DNA from: Clostridiales bacterium UBA6386
Lineage (GTDB): Bacteria > Bacillota > Clostridia > Oscillospirales > Oscillospiraceae
Direction of reading: 5' to 3'
Length of the DNA stretch: 22,603 bases
Assembly: GCA_002437585.1 (NCBI GenBank)
Contig: DJQM01000044.1
Location: forward strand, 2,988-25,590
A model generated the notes under the pieces. The model had not been told where the DNA came from and searched no databases. It saw nothing but the letters and a program-made list of their open reading frames with translations. Positions 6,714 through 13,053 of this stretch are shown here, piece by piece. The number at the start of each line of letters is the position of its first letter. Positions within the stretch are counted from its first letter, which is position 1. A program made the translations under genes and the position numbers.

Positions 6714-6727
6714 TCACAGGTAAAATC

Positions 6728-6756
6728 ATTCTAACACAGGGGGATGCCAAAGTCAA
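6728..6756 (-). promoter_or_regulatory. Sigma-A promoter for rpmG-secE-nusG
   Basis: On the minus strand there is TTGACT (6756-6751), a 17-base spacer and TAGAAT (6733-6728). It is a strong housekeeping promoter, divergent from the MATE promoter about 180 bp away. Confidence 0.9.
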
Positions 6757-6932
6757 CCACTTTTTTCGCTGTTTTCCGGCCTTTTTGCCGGGGGAATTCC
6801 GGGAAAACCTCCGGATCCCTTGCGGTCTGGCTTTTCGCATGCTATCCTGATCCTGAACACTATCAATCGGAATTTGTGTGGATTGAGAAATGGACGTTAA
6901 GATAGATTAAAATCGTGATGGGTTAGCTGTTC

Positions 6933-6960
6933 TTGACATTTAGGCTGGGCATAGTATAAT
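6933..6960 (+). promoter_or_regulatory. Consensus sigma-A promoter for the MATE gene
   Basis: TTGACA (6933-6938), a 16-base spacer and TATAAT (6955-6960). Both hexamers match the consensus exactly. Transcription should start near 6967, giving a leader of about 105 bases. Confidence 0.92.
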
Positions 6961-7016
6961 GATGATACAAAATTTATGACGTGGGATTTTCAAGGCATGG
7001 ATGTGCTGCTTTTAAC

Positions 7017-7052
7017 CACGCAATTGTGCGGAACAGTTGCGTGTTTTTGTTC
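7017..7052 (+). terminator. Leader terminator (attenuator) before the MATE gene
   Basis: CACGCAATTG (7017-7026) pairs with CAGTTGCGTG (7034-7043) with one G-T pair around a seven-base loop, followed by TTTTTGTTCT. This is an intrinsic terminator between promoter and RBS (AGGAGG at 7062-7067). A short frame beginning at 6976 (MTWDFQGMDVLLL) runs through the hairpin and could act as a leader peptide, but it has no clear RBS. Confidence 0.8.
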
Positions 7053-7072
7053 TGCAATTTTAGGAGGACATT

Positions 7073-8398
7073 ATGAAAGCAATTCAAAACTTGAAAACCA
7101 TTATGAAAGAACTGATCTGGTTCAGTCTGCCGCTAATCCTGAGTGGAGTATTGCAACAACTCTACAACTGGGCAGATGCGTTCATTGTTGGAAATTTTGA
7201 TGGAGAATTATCCCTGTCTGCGATTGGTGTAACGACAACGCCTATCAACTTCTTTATCACAATAATCACAGGTTTCACATTGGGGTTATCTGTTTTAATT
7301 GCCAAAAATTTTGGTGCGCAAAAGCAGGAAAATATCCCGCCGCTGTTATCCGCGTTTGCTGTGGTACTTGGTAGTATGTTTCTGATGATCGCGGTTGGCG
7401 GGTCTGTACTATCCTATCAATTCATGGAGCTTCTGCATACTCCGTCTGATACCATTAACCTTGCCAGCGGCTATATCCATATTATTTTCCTTGGATTGCC
7501 GTTTTTAGCAGTCTACAATGTTTACACCGCGACATTGCGTGGAATTGGAGATAGCCGCATTCCATTTCTCTCTATTCTGCTTTCCTCAATCGTTAATGTA
7601 ATATTGGACATTCTTTTCGTTGCAAAACTACATTGGGGAGTTCAGGGCGCGGCTATGGCAACTGTATTTTCGCAGGCTACAATGACCGTATTCATCATAT
7701 TATACGGAAGCAGCAAATATAGTTGGTTAAAATGCGGCTATCGAAAGACAAGTTTCTCCGGAGCCGTCATTCGAGAGGGAATACAATTCGGACTGCCACC
7801 AATGTTGCAGTCCAGTATCAGCTCCTTAGGTGGATTGGTTTTGCAGGATTTTATGAACCGCTTTGGAACAGACACCGTTACCGCCATTACAACCGCGTAT
7901 CGAATTGATACCCTGGTCATGCTGCCCATCGTGAATCTTGGCTCAGGTATTTCCACGTTCACAGCCCAAAACTACGGTGCAAAAGATGAAGTGCGTACTC
8001 GAAAAACTCTCTTTGCCGGCACGCTTCTGGCGATCCTGATATCTCTGGGGCTTACCGGACTCGTGATCCCAACGGGAGGAAAAATTATTGCCCTGTTTGG
8101 GGCTGGTACAACCGCTGTCACAATCGGAAGTGCTTTTTTTCAACGTATTGCCTGTTTCTATCCGATTTTCGGCTTAGCAACAGCATTCCGTGGATACCTT
8201 GAAGGAAAAGGAGATCTACTCTACTCCAGCATTGCAGGTATGATTTCATTGGCTGTTCGCATTATTGCTTCTTATGCAATGGCTCCAAATTTCGGAAATA
8301 TGTCGATTGCCTATGCGGAAATGCTTTCCTGGGTATGTCTGCTCTTTATGTATCTGATACGATTTGCAAAGAACCGAAAACAGGATTTGATGAAATGA
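7073..8398 (+). CDS. MATE family multidrug/cation efflux transporter
   Basis: A 441-residue membrane transporter with about twelve hydrophobic segments in two similar halves. The family exports drugs or metabolites in exchange for Na+ or H+. Typical features are the N-terminal LPLILSGVLQQLYNWADAFI, GFTLGLSVLIAKNFGA, YTATLRGIGDSRIPF at the end of the first half, and the matching FTAQNYGAKD and FRGYLEGKGD elements in the second half. The ATG has AGGAGG five bases upstream. Base composition is clearly lower in GC than the flanking ruvX and ribosomal genes (for example, about a third GC at 7261-7320), with TTA and ATA codons rare elsewhere here, which suggests later acquisition. It is preceded by a consensus promoter and an attenuator-like terminator. 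The substrate cannot be told. Confidence 0.93.
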   Translation: MKAIQNLKTIMKELIWFSLPLILSGVLQQLYNWADAFIVGNFDGELSLSAIGVTTTPINFFITIITGFTLGLSVLIAKNFGAQKQENIPPLLSAFAVVLGSMFLMIAVGGSVLSYQFMELLHTPSDTINLASGYIHIIFLGLPFLAVYNVYTATLRGIGDSRIPFLSILLSSIVNVILDILFVAKLHWGVQGAAMATVFSQATMTVFIILYGSSKYSWLKCGYRKTSFSGAVIREGIQFGLPPMLQSSISSLGGLVLQDFMNRFGTDTVTAITTAYRIDTLVMLPIVNLGSGISTFTAQNYGAKDEVRTRKTLFAGTLLAILISLGLTGLVIPTGGKIIALFGAGTTAVTIGSAFFQRIACFYPIFGLATAFRGYLEGKGDLLYSSIAGMISLAVRIIASYAMAPNFGNMSIAYAEMLSWVCLLFMYLIRFAKNRKQDLMK

Positions 8399-8546
8399 TA
8401 ACTTTTATCTTCAGAATTTATGAACTTTTAGAGAATACGAAAGCAGGGATTATGTATGGTGAATGGAACGGCCATGATCGATTGCTGACAGACTGACACA
8501 GGAAAACCTGCTATTGTATAGAAGGAAACAGAAACAGGAGAAATTT
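8399..8546 (+). other. Intergenic gap before ruvX
   Basis: This 148-base AT-rich gap carries no gene. A weak possible promoter (CTGACA, 17 bases, GTATAG, near 8494-8522) and a small ACAGG/CCTGT-like hairpin precede the ruvX RBS. No clear terminator for the MATE gene is visible. Confidence 0.3.
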
Positions 8547-8963
8547 ATGAAACGAATCATGGGAATCGATTACGGCGACGCCCGCACCGGCGTGGCCATT
8601 TCCGACCTTTTGTGCTCCATCGTGGGGACGACCTATGTGGTGCCCAGCCGGGTCCGGGAGAAGGCGGTGGCGGACATCGTCCGGCTGGCGCGGGACAACG
8701 ACGTGGGTACCATTGTAGTGGGATTACCGAAAAATATGGACGGCACCGAAGGCTCCCGGGCGGCTCTGTGCCGGGAATTTGCCGAAGTCCTCCGGCAGGC
8801 TACCGGCCTGGAAATTGCCATGTGGGACGAACGGCGCACCACGGTGGAGGCTCACAACATCCTCTCCGAGCACAATTACCACGGCAAAAAGCGGAAAAAC
8901 ACCGTGGACGCGGTGGCGGCCGCTCTGATCCTGGAGGGGTATCTGGCCTATCTTCGCCGGTAA
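8547..8963 (+). CDS. ruvX: RuvX/YqgF Holliday junction resolvase-like protein
   Basis: A 138-residue RNase H-fold protein of the YqgF family. It is a putative pre-16S rRNA nuclease and is also described as a Holliday junction resolvase-like enzyme. The acidic active-site motif GIDYGDARTG puts Asp8 at its centre. VVGLPKNMDGTEG, the WDERRTTVEA segment and the final DAVAAALILEGYL with its Asp complete the site. The ATG at 8547 has CAGGAG seven bases upstream; an in-frame upstream ATG has none. The 3' end overlaps the convergent permease gene by 16 bases. In many Firmicutes the gene sits near alaS and a DUF1292 gene; here a DUF1292 gene lies some 3 kb away. Confidence 0.95.
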   Translation: MKRIMGIDYGDARTGVAISDLLCSIVGTTYVVPSRVREKAVADIVRLARDNDVGTIVVGLPKNMDGTEGSRAALCREFAEVLRQATGLEIAMWDERRTTVEAHNILSEHNYHGKKRKNTVDAVAAALILEGYLAYLRR

Positions 8964-9313
8964 AACAGCTCCCTTGCGCCCGCGGCCAGCAGCAGAATGC
9001 CGAAGGGCTTTTTGAGCATCCCGGTGTCCAGGCTTGCGGCCATCCAGCTGCCTAAGGAAGCGGCGGCGCAGCCGGCCAGCATTCCGGGCAGGCTTTTGCG
9101 CAGGCTCAGCGTGCCCTGCTTTTTGCGCATCCAGCAGCTGATGGCGGCGGCGGGGAGAAAGAACAGCAGATTCATGCCCCGTGCCTCCGCCTGGGACACC
9201 CCCAGCACCAGCGTCAGCCACAGCATCAGCAGGCTCCCGCCGCCGATGCCCAGCCCCGTGAGAAAGCCCAGAGCGGCACCTACAATCAGACAAACGGCCA
9301 GGGAGTTCAGCAT
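8948..9313 (-). CDS. Half-size TauE/SafE-type permease, second of a pair
   Basis: A 121-residue membrane protein with about four hydrophobic segments. The N-terminal GAALGFLTGLGIGGGSLLMLWL carries the Gly-rich signature of the TauE/SafE (TSUP, formerly DUF81) family, whose members export or import sulfite, sulfonates or related anions. Full-length members have about 250 residues with two such repeats, so this is one half. It overlaps the upstream partner gene by seven bases (ATG inside TTATGCTGA), indicating coupled translation and a heteromeric transporter. It runs convergently into the end of ruvX. The substrate is unknown. Confidence 0.85.
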   Translation of the reverse strand: MLNSLAVCLIVGAALGFLTGLGIGGGSLLMLWLTLVLGVSQAEARGMNLLFFLPAAAISCWMRKKQGTLSLRKSLPGMLAGCAAASLGSWMAASLDTGMLKKPFGILLLAAGARELFYRRR

Positions 9314-9660
9314 AAATACCGGATCCCTCCCCAGAGGATCAGTACCCCTAGCACCCGGTGCAGCCAGACATCCGGGATTTTCCTCCCCCAGATTCCGGCG
9401 GCCAGCCCGCCCAGGGCGCTTCCGGGCAGATAGGGCAGGGCGGAGGTAAAGTCAATTCCCGCAGTCATCGCCGTCACGGCGATGCTCACAAGACACACCG
9501 GCAGAATAATCGACAGAGACACGGCGAACACCTGCTGACCTTCAAAATCGGTCAGCACCCCCAGCAGCGGCACCAGCACCAGCCCGCCGCCTGCCCCGAA
9601 GACCCCCGCCACCAGCCCCGCGCAGGCTCCGGCAGTCACAAGACCCCAATATTTTCTCAA
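9307..9660 (-). CDS. Half-size TauE/SafE-type permease, first of a pair
   Basis: A 117-residue membrane protein with about four hydrophobic segments. GLVAGVFGAGGGLVLVPLL is the Gly-rich repeat signature of TauE/SafE permeases. I place the start at the TTG at 9660 (LRKYWGLVTAG), with GGGAGGG six bases upstream. A GTG at 9675 is an alternative but overlaps that RBS. The RBS is part of the 3' arm of the terminator hairpin of the upstream isomerase gene, and the TTG is at the end of its T run. With its seven-base-overlapping partner this makes a two-gene split transporter. The substrate is unknown. Confidence 0.82.
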   Translation of the reverse strand: MRKYWGLVTAGACAGLVAGVFGAGGGLVLVPLLGVLTDFEGQQVFAVSLSIILPVCLVSIAVTAMTAGIDFTSALPYLPGSALGGLAAGIWGRKIPDVWLHRVLGVLILWGGIRYLC

Positions 9661-9661
9661 A

Positions 9662-9697
9662 AAAATCCCTCCCACAGAAGTGTTTCCGTGGGAGGAA
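9662..9697 (-). terminator. Isomerase terminator overlapping the permease RBS
   Basis: On the minus strand CCTCCCAC pairs with GTGGGAGG around a twelve-base loop, and GATTTTTTT follows. It ends the isomerase transcript about 20 bases after its stop. The 3' arm of the hairpin is also the only RBS-like sequence for the permease pair, so hairpin formation would hide it. Confidence 0.82.
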
Positions 9698-9717
9698 TTT
9701 CTATTCGCGCTTTCGGC

Positions 9718-11361
9718 TCAGCTGTTGGAGCCGATGACGAGATCGGTTTTGATATAGCTGGTGTCGCCGTCGGTGATGGTCAGGGCGTTGACCAGCTCCT
9801 CCTGCCAGGCGGCCACGTCCGCGGTGCGCAGATCGTTCTGGATCAGGGAGGTGCGGTAGGTGATGTCGGACAGACCCACAAAGTACAGGATGTGGTAGCC
9901 ATACTCCGTCTTCACAATGCCGGTGTCGCCGCTCTTCCGGCTGGAATCGAAGCACCAGTCGTTGAAGGCCTGAACCATCTGACCGGGGATCACATTTTCA
10001 TACAGACCGCCGGTGGTGCCGTCGCCGTCGTCAGACTTTTCGTTGGCAAGCTCCGCGAAGCTGTCTTCGGTTGCCTCGCCGGACTTCCACTCGTCATAGA
10101 TTTCCTCGGCGGTAGCCTTGGCGGCGTCCCATTCCTCGGCGGAGTAGGTCTCATCATCGGAGTGGGCATCCTCAGCCTCGTCGGTGGGGTGCTCAGGCTT
10201 GACGAGGATGTGGCGCACATTCACCATCTTGAACTCGTTGTCGCTGGAGCCGTCAAAGTAGACTACATAGCAGCCGCTGAGACTCTCGGTGCCGTCGTCA
10301 CCCGTGGTGGTGCTCTCAAAGACCTGCTTGTCGCCGGCCTTTCGGCTGCTGTCGCTGACCCAGTCCTGGTAGAGACTGTTCAGGGAGCTGTAGCGGATGT
10401 TGGTGCTGGCGGTGCTGGCGGCGGATTCCTCGCCCTCGTTGATGCTCAGCGCGGCGATGGCGGCATCCAGCTCCTCGGTGGTGGTAATGTCGTCGCTTAC
10501 CAGGCTCTTGGCGGCAGCCCGCAGGGCGGCCTCAGCGGCGGCGGTCTCCTCATCGGTGTAGGTGGTGTTGCCGTCGGCGTCCGTAGTGCCGCCGACGCGG
10601 AACTTGGAGATGTCCATATAGTAGGAGTGATAGGAGTAGGAATTGTAGACCTTGGGATCCTCGGCATCCTTCTCGGCGATCTGCTCGTCGGTGTAGGTCA
10701 GAGAATCGGAGTAGCTGGCGTAGTAAGCGTCCGCCAGGGAGCTGCGGGTGGAATACTCCCGGAAGCCCTCCTTGGTGGCACCGGCTCCGTACATGGCCTT
10801 CAGATAGGCGTTGCCGGACTGGTAGCCATAGAGCGTGGCGTAGGTGTCGATGGAATTGAGGTTCTGCTCCAGCTCCGCGGCCTTGTCCTCAGGCAGGGTG
10901 AAGCCCGCGGCCTCGGCGGCATCGGACATGGCGTAGACGTTCCGGGCGGTCTCCTTGGCGGACTCCAGGAAGTCGTCGGCCCAGGTGGTGCCGCTGTCCT
11001 CGTCCGTGACCTGCTGATCCAGGGGCTTGCTGGTGTCCAGGCCGAACATGCTGGCATAGCTGCCGTAGTTGGAGTAGAAGGTGTTCACCGCGTCAATGAA
11101 GAAGTAGTTCAGTTCCGCGTTGCTCAGTTTGTGATCGCCGATCTGGACGGCCACAGTGTGCCGCTCCTTGTAGCCGCTGTTCTTGATGGTCTGGTTCACG
11201 CCCACGAAAATGGCGATGGCAAGCAGAACCACCAGGACGACAACAAAGGCAATGGTGTACAGGCGGGTGGTGGAAGCTTCCTTCTGGGCAGCGATCTGCT
11301 TCTGGGTCAGCTTCTCCGCGCCCTGCTCCTTGCGGAGCTGTTTCTTGCTGGATGCGCTCAT
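9718..11361 (-). CDS. Membrane-anchored parvulin-type peptidyl-prolyl isomerase
   Basis: A 547-residue extracytoplasmic foldase of the PrsA/SurA/PpiD type. It begins MSASSKKQLRKEQGAEKL, a basic cytoplasmic stretch, and has one membrane anchor at about 34-56. There is no lipobox, unlike classical PrsA. The long acidic, Ser/Thr/Tyr-rich external part contains a SurA-N-like helical region (about 80-250). The parvulin (PpiC) domain lies at about 375-510, with VNVRHILVKPEHP, FAELANEKSDDG and the closing TEYGYHILYFVG. The ATG at 11361 has GAGGA upstream and a sigma-A promoter 60 bases further back. The long upstream in-frame extension lies on the promoter and is not coding. Probably a chaperone for secreted proteins. 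Confidence 0.9.
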   Translation of the reverse strand: MSASSKKQLRKEQGAEKLTQKQIAAQKEASTTRLYTIAFVVVLVVLLAIAIFVGVNQTIKNSGYKERHTVAVQIGDHKLSNAELNYFFIDAVNTFYSNYGSYASMFGLDTSKPLDQQVTDEDSGTTWADDFLESAKETARNVYAMSDAAEAAGFTLPEDKAAELEQNLNSIDTYATLYGYQSGNAYLKAMYGAGATKEGFREYSTRSSLADAYYASYSDSLTYTDEQIAEKDAEDPKVYNSYSYHSYYMDISKFRVGGTTDADGNTTYTDEETAAAEAALRAAAKSLVSDDITTTEELDAAIAALSINEGEESAASTASTNIRYSSLNSLYQDWVSDSSRKAGDKQVFESTTTGDDGTESLSGCYVVYFDGSSDNEFKMVNVRHILVKPEHPTDEAEDAHSDDETYSAEEWDAAKATAEEIYDEWKSGEATEDSFAELANEKSDDGDGTTGGLYENVIPGQMVQAFNDWCFDSSRKSGDTGIVKTEYGYHILYFVGLSDITYRTSLIQNDLRTADVAAWQEELVNALTITDGDTSYIKTDLVIGSNS

Positions 11362-11421
11362 GTGATCAAATCCTCTCAATTGTCTTCGTGTGTTTTCGCT
11401 GGAAATAGCATAGACCCCGGT

Positions 11422-11450
11422 ATTATAACCGAAAATCCGGCCACTTTCAA
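11422..11450 (-). promoter_or_regulatory. Sigma-A promoter for the isomerase gene
   Basis: On the minus strand there is TTGAAA (11450-11445), a 17-base spacer and TATAAT (11427-11422). Confidence 0.88.
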
Positions 11451-11540
11451 GGGGAAAAGCCGGAAAATGCAAAAATAGAGAAAAAATTTACAATTCTCAG
11501 GGAACCGCTCGGAAAACCCGCCCAGCATCTATGCTTTAGA

Positions 11541-11709
11541 TGTCATTGCGAGGAGGCCGACGGTCGACGTGGCAATCCGTAACCCCTGCCTTCCCTTGAG
11601 GGAAGGTGGCACGGCTTCGCCGTGACGGATGAGGGTCTTGGCTCCCCCATAGTGGGAGCCAAGAGAGAACGGATTGCCACACCATCCTGCGGGATGGTTC
11701 GCAATGACA
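11541..11709. repeat. Composite inverted-repeat element (copies 2 and 3 of the dispersed hairpin)
   Basis: The element starts with TGTCATTGCGA...GTGGCAATCCGT (11541-11580) and ends with the inverted copy ACGGATTGCC...CGCAATGACA (11669-11709). The right copy has an inner stem ACCATCC/GGATGGT; the left copy's inner stem is weak. Between them are three more perfect hairpins: CCTTCCC/GGGAAGG (about 11590-11607), CACGGC/GCCGTG (about 11611-11625) and TTGGCTCCC/GGGAGCCAA (about 11638-11662). There is no coding frame. It resembles a non-autonomous miniature element or a nested mosaic of intergenic repeats. No target duplication was established. Confidence 0.78.
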
Positions 11710-11779
11710 CCATATTTTTCAGGCTATTTTCGATAAACCCACCCTTAGCAATCCGAAAGATTCTGACGCAGTTCGTTAG

Positions 11780-11970
11780 GGCGGCCGGGGGATTCTCAAG
11801 GGGGCGGCTTTTCGGCAGCGTCCCTTGAGTCGGCTTCTTCTCAAGGTTCTTGCCGAGACAAGAACCTTGCCCCCGGAGGAACCAGTACCGAAAGTTTCTG
11901 GGAGAGTTGAGGTACATGGACAGCTTTTTTTCGAGCCGATAAGGGACACGAATTGCGCGGGGTTGCCCCA
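11780..11970. repeat. Series of strong hairpins in gene-free DNA
   Basis: CTCAAGGG pairs with CCCTTGAG (about 11796-11830). CAAGGTTCTTG pairs perfectly with CAAGAACCTTG around CCGAGA (about 11842-11869). GGGG/CCCC around a TTG loop lies near 11959-11969. No frame here has a credible protein. The purpose is unknown; it may be decayed intergenic repeat or structured RNA. Confidence 0.5.
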
Positions 11971-11972
11971 AC

Positions 11973-12003
11973 AAAAAAACCTGAGGAGCCGAAGCTCCCC
12001 AGG
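11973..12003 (-). terminator. Strong intrinsic terminator in gene-free DNA
   Basis: On the minus strand CCTGGGGAGC pairs with GCTCCTCAGG (with one mismatch) around a TTCG tetraloop (12003-11980), followed by seven T. The nearest upstream minus-strand gene stops more than 200 bases away. The terminator therefore marks the 3' end of a long untranslated tail or a separate small RNA. Confidence 0.88.
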
Positions 12004-12151
12004 CACCCCGCTTTAGCCGTAGCACATCCAATTATGACCTGCACGAAAAGGCAGGTGGGCTGCCGCTCCTGAACCTTACTGCTCCCAGCGTCCACCCCAC
12101 GTCGCAGCGGGGGCGGGAGGTCTGCAAACAGAACAGGAAGTCTGACTTCCC
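11973..12151 (-). ncRNA. Candidate structured small RNA
   Basis: About 180 bases on the minus strand after the DUF1292 gene, ending at the strong terminator. Pairings I can see (plus coordinates): a hairpin ACCTGC/GCAGGT (12037-12042, 12051-12056); CTCCC/GGGAG (12082-12086, 12115-12119) with CCCC/GGGG inside it; a competing long-range pairing CCCCGCT/AGCGGGG (12006-12012, 12106-12112); and GGAAG/CTTCC (12136-12150). No protein frame fits. Size and the long closing helix around an inner hairpin would suit a 6S-type RNA, but I do not recognise the conserved 6S sequence, and SRP, RNase P and tmRNA signatures are absent. No good promoter is visible, so processing from the DUF1292 transcript is possible. 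Confidence 0.45.
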
Positions 12152-12211
12152 TAGTAAAAAAATGTGGGTCCAAAAGGACATGCCGACGTACCAAGCAGGA
12201 AGATAACAAAT

Positions 12212-12496
12212 TTATTCCTCTTCTTCGGAATCTTCCTCGTAAAGGGAGTCCATAATGAGACCGTAGACCGCTTCCAGCTCCTGCTCATCGTCGATGGCGC
12301 AAAGGATCGGCTCCCCGTCCTCCTCAATGGACTTGAGAATGCTGACTTCCAGCTGCAAGGTATCCTGACTGTCCTGGGCGGGAATCACCGCCAGGTAGGT
12401 GCAGCCGTTATACTCCAGTGTACTGAGTACCTCCAGCTCGTATTCCTTTCCGTCCTCGTCGGTGATGGTAATAAAATCGGAACCGTACTGATCCAT
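12212..12496 (-). CDS. DUF1292 domain protein
   Basis: A 94-residue acidic protein of the DUF1292 (YrzB-like) family common in Firmicutes. It begins MDQYGSDFITITDEDGKEYE. The characteristic TDEDGKEYELEVL start, the YLAVIPA strand and the acidic C-terminal tail EEDSEEEE are all present. The function is unknown to me. The ATG has GAGGAG seven bases upstream and a sigma-A promoter just before it (12526-12554). In many Clostridia the gene belongs to a group with ruvX; here it stands alone and is followed by about 740 bases of gene-free structured DNA. Confidence 0.85.
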   Translation of the reverse strand: MDQYGSDFITITDEDGKEYELEVLSTLEYNGCTYLAVIPAQDSQDTLQLEVSILKSIEEDGEPILCAIDDEQELEAVYGLIMDSLYEEDSEEEE

Positions 12497-12525
12497 GCCT
12501 GCACTCCTCTTTTTCGGATGGCTCT

Positions 12526-12554
12526 ATTCTACCGCCCTGTCTGCATAAAATCAA
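12526..12554 (-). promoter_or_regulatory. Sigma-A promoter for the DUF1292 gene
   Basis: On the minus strand there is TTGATT (12554-12549), a 17-base spacer and TAGAAT (12531-12526), about 30 bases before the start codon. Confidence 0.85.
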
Positions 12555-12614
12555 GAGGGAAAATTGTACGAAAACCGGTGGCGAAATTTTCGACCCGAAA
12601 AAGACCGGATCCGC

Positions 12615-12839
12615 TCAGGACAGGTAATCCTCCAGCAAGCTCTCCAGATCCCGTTGGTTCCGAACGGGAATCCCCGCCTCCAGTGCCTGCCGGTCAGCCT
12701 CCGGCAGGGAGGAGACCAGCCGGGGAAAAATCTGCTTCGGCTCACTTTTTCCCGGGTCAAACAGGGCAAGATACCCTTTCCAGGAGCCTACAATTACCAC
12801 AAACGCCAGCACCAGGGCAGGAAATCTCGACATGCGCAC
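12615..12839 (-). CDS. Small membrane-anchored protein of unknown function
   Basis: A 74-residue protein with one N-terminal hydrophobic segment (about 5-26, FPALVLAFVVIVGSWKGYLA). A short external domain rich in Leu and Glu follows and ends ESLLEDYLS. The frame opens with GTG at 12839, preceded by AAGGAG at nine bases; the ATG two codons later is the alternative. I recall similar short proteins with a C-terminal LLEDYLS-like end in Clostridia, some annotated with a BofC-like C-terminal domain, but I cannot confirm this. It is divergent from the PBP gene and lies 60 bases upstream of the DUF1292 promoter. Confidence 0.65.
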   Translation of the reverse strand: MRMSRFPALVLAFVVIVGSWKGYLALFDPGKSEPKQIFPRLVSSLPEADRQALEAGIPVRNQRDLESLLEDYLS

Positions 12840-12955
12840 AGACGCTCACTCCTTCCAAAGACAGTATTTCCCGGTCGGTCCGAATTATGTGGTGCTGCCC
12901 GAAAGCGAAAGTTCATAAGGAATTCAAAAAATAGGACTTTCGTTTTGCATTTTGG

Positions 12956-12966
12956 TATGCTATAAT
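12956..12966 (+). promoter_or_regulatory. Extended -10 promoter for the PBP gene
   Basis: TATGCTATAAT, with TG one base before a perfect TATAAT. The -35 region (TTTCGT at 17 bases) is poor, as is usual for extended -10 promoters. The leader of about 80 bases includes CAGGG/CCCTG just before the RBS. Confidence 0.7.
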
Positions 12967-13053
12967 CGAATCCGTATTGCTATGCGTATGGCAATGTGGT
13001 GGTATCCTTTTCACCTTTTTGCAGGGCATGACCCTGTTTACGGAGGTATTCCT

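Noticed and set aside
6976..7200. 74-codon plus-strand frame overlapping the MATE start as a full gene
   Set aside because: No RBS, and it overlaps the MATE gene by more than 120 bases out of frame. Only its first part is kept as a possible leader peptide.
9358..11478. 706-codon plus-strand open frame
   Set aside because: Antisense to the isomerase and permease genes; low-complexity Gly/Val translation without RBS support.
11543..12031. 162-codon minus-strand frame in the gene-free region
   Set aside because: It crosses the composite repeat, several hairpins and the strong terminator, has no RBS, and its translation shows no domain.
11973..12151. Firm assignment of the RNA candidate to 6S, SRP RNA, RNase P RNA or tmRNA
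   Set aside because: Signature sequences of SRP RNA, RNase P and tmRNA are absent, and the 6S resemblance is only in size and a long closing helix. It is reported as unassigned.
12150..12175. Terminator for the DUF1292 gene at GTCC/GGAC followed by T7 (minus strand)
   Set aside because: The stem has only four or five base pairs and is separated from the T run by several bases, too weak to call.
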